From NCBI GenBank assembly GCA_044508265.1, contig JBIQIB010000158.1, forward strand, positions 1-7,620: 7,620 nt of DNA, given 5' to 3'. The notes beneath the pieces were generated by a model. The model saw nothing but the letters and a program-made list of their open reading frames with translations. It was not told the DNA's origin and ran no database searches. This document shows positions 6,581 through 7,620 of the stretch, piece after piece (within the stretch, counting starts at the first letter, position 1; each line of letters opens with the position of its first letter). The position numbers and the translations under genes were made by a program. This DNA is from JAEZDP01 sp044508265 (lineage in GTDB: Bacteria > Acidobacteriota > Vicinamibacteria > Vicinamibacterales > Vicinamibacteraceae).

Positions 6581-7273
6581 TTACGAGTCGCCGCGCACGC
6601 CGAAGGCGAACGTGCCGATGAACGCCGACTTGCGATCCGCCTGGCGCCAGCGGGTGCCGAGCGTGTCGCCCGAGTAGACCTGCGTGCGTGTGAGGCCGAC
6701 ATCCGCCTGCGCGCCCTTCGAGAGCGGGTGGAACCACTGCATCGCGCCGCAGCTCGGGTCGTGGTGCACGTGCGCGTCGATGCGCAGCAGCGCGTCGCCG
6801 GCCGACACCTCTGCGGCGTGCGCGGTCCGCTCGAACGTGATGGGCACCGCCTGTACGTCGAGTACGCGCACCGGCAGGTCGTCGATGGCCGTCCGCGTCA
6901 GCGACACGAGCGCCTGGCGCTGCGCCGCGGTGGCGCGCGCGTCCACGTACACGAGCGCCCGGACGTCGGTGGGCGCGGCGCCGCCCATCTCGCGCATCCC
7001 GAGGTTGTAGTCACCCGCAATCGCCGCCACGACGGACAGGCCGGAGATGTCGACCCCACTCACCGCGCCGTCGGTGATGCGCCAGGCCAGCACGGCCTGC
7101 TTGCCCATGGTCCCCGCCTGACTGTTCATCACGCAGCCGCCGGCGAAGATCTCGGCCGTGCGTGCCTCGATGTACTCGCCGCGTACTTCCGATGGTTCGG
7201 CGGCGCTCAGCGTGCCGGCGCCGGACACCAGGAGGCCGAGGGCGATGGACAGCGACGTCAACGGACGTGACAT
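6581..7273 (-). CDS. Exported DUF1326-like protein
   Basis: A 230-residue protein with a signal peptide: hydrophobic core in residues 8-22 and a Ser-Ala-Ala cleavage site at 23-25. The mature part begins GEYIEARTAEIFAGGCVMN (32-50) and continues AVLAWRITDGAVSGVDISGL (60-79), a pattern I associate with DUF1326-type proteins of unknown function that have an EARTA-FAG-C beginning. The C-terminal region has HVHHDPSCGAMQWFHPL (168-184) and YSGDTLGTRWR (200-210), followed by SAFIGTFAFG (216-225). Only two cysteines are present (47 and 175), the second beside three histidines (168, 170, 171), so metal binding or a disulfide is conceivable but not shown. ATG at 7273 has GAGAGG eight bases upstream (7287 to 7282). 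A weak -10-like TACACT (7310 to 7305) lies in the 54-base spacer after the transporter, so it may have its own promoter. The SDR gene follows in the same frame after TAA. Confidence 0.75.
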   Translation of the reverse strand: MSRPLTSLSIALGLLVSGAGTLSAAEPSEVRGEYIEARTAEIFAGGCVMNSQAGTMGKQAVLAWRITDGAVSGVDISGLSVVAAIAGDYNLGMREMGGAAPTDVRALVYVDARATAAQRQALVSLTRTAIDDLPVRVLDVQAVPITFERTAHAAEVSAGDALLRIDAHVHHDPSCGAMQWFHPLSKGAQADVGLTRTQVYSGDTLGTRWRQADRKSAFIGTFAFGVRGDS

Positions 7274-7327
7274 GGCGGATACCTCTCTCGTGGGTGAAAG
7301 GTCCAGTGTACGACAGTCAGCGGCGCA

Positions 7328-7620
7328 TCAGTCCTCGGCCACCGCCGAGGTCTGCGGTACCGCGTCCTCGAGCTCGCGCTCCCGGCCCTTTGAAGACCGC
7401 GTCCGGCCCGATGTGACGATGGCCGAGCCGGCGAGGATGACGGCAATCGACGCCGCGCTTCGCGGCGACAGCGGCTCGGCGAGCAGCCAGGTGCCCAGGA
7501 CCACCGCGACGACCACGTTGATGTAGGGGTAGAGGGACACCGTGGACGTCGGCAGGTGCCCAAGGGCGTAGATGTAGGCCACATACCCGAGCAGGCTGCC
7601 GGCGACGAGCAGGTAGACCA
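7328..7620 (-). CDS. EamA/DMT-family transporter, C-terminal part (runs off right edge)
   Basis: The minus frame is open from the right edge to TGA at 7328-7330, giving about 97 codons; the true start lies outside the window. The visible part holds three hydrophobic stretches: VYLLVAGSLLGYVAYIYAL, then STVSLYPYINVVVAVVLGTW followed by LLAEPLS, then AASIAVILAGSAIVTSG. This is the usual last third of the ten-helix drug/metabolite transporter (EamA) fold, where helices 8-10 carry the Tyr/Pro-rich 'LYPYINVVVA' and 'EPL' signatures. These inner-membrane carriers export metabolites or amino acids; the substrate cannot be told from this part. The protein ends in a charged cytoplasmic tail of about 25 residues (RTRSSKGRERE onward). 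It lies 54 bases upstream of the DUF1326-like gene on the same strand. Confidence 0.88.
   Translation of the reverse strand, partial: VYLLVAGSLLGYVAYIYALGHLPTSTVSLYPYINVVVAVVLGTWLLAEPLSPRSAASIAVILAGSAIVTSGRTRSSKGRERELEDAVPQTSAVAED

Noticed and set aside
5297..7270. Plus-strand open frame of 657 codons across three genes
   Set aside because: It overlaps the folate-reductase-like gene out of frame and runs antisense to the SDR and DUF1326-like genes; low-complexity Arg/Ala-rich translation.
1..7620. Search for tRNA, rRNA, CRISPR, insertion sequences, toxin-antitoxin or defence genes
   Set aside because: No repeat-spacer pattern, transposase motif, terminal inverted repeats or RNA gene signature was seen; nearly all bases are explained by ordinary coding genes.

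Overview
The window is GC-rich bacterial chromosome DNA with tightly packed genes. The mix of genes (a HEAT-repeat secretory protein, DUF4412 and DUF1326-like exported proteins, bacterial dipeptidyl-peptidase III, a beta-CASP nuclease) suggests an Acidobacteriota-type soil bacterium, perhaps near Vicinamibacteria. That placement is inference from gene content and composition; there is no rRNA or marker gene here to prove it. A 100-N gap flanked by an exact 55-base duplication shows that this is a draft, scaffolded assembly, probably metagenomic.

Layout. Bases 1-3821, minus strand: a three-gene operon read in the order beta-CASP metallo-beta-lactamase nuclease (TTG start) > dipeptidyl-peptidase III (M49) > exported HEAT-repeat protein that runs off the left edge. 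The genes overlap by 4 bases and 1 base, so they are probably translationally coupled. Bases 3822-3974: a divergent intergenic region with an AT-rich, partly palindromic island that could hold promoters for both directions. Bases 3975-5777, plus strand: an exported, methionine-rich DUF4412-like protein interrupted by the assembly gap, then a 5,10-methylenetetrahydrofolate reductase-like enzyme starting at TTG only one base after the previous stop. Bases 5795-7620, minus strand: three genes read right to left, namely the C-terminal end of an EamA-type transporter, an exported DUF1326-like protein, and a short-chain dehydrogenase/reductase resembling pteridine reductases. The last one meets the folate enzyme tail to tail.

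How they may work together. The left operon combines RNA processing, cytosolic peptide turnover and an envelope protein, so no single pathway is obvious. On the right, a folate-type reductase next to a pteridine-reductase-like SDR hints at pterin/folate metabolism, but they are on opposite strands. I see no tRNA, rRNA, CRISPR array, insertion sequence, phage gene or defence system. The most useful observations are the false gap splitting the DUF4412 gene, the unresolved start of the SDR gene, and the compact, coupled left operon.
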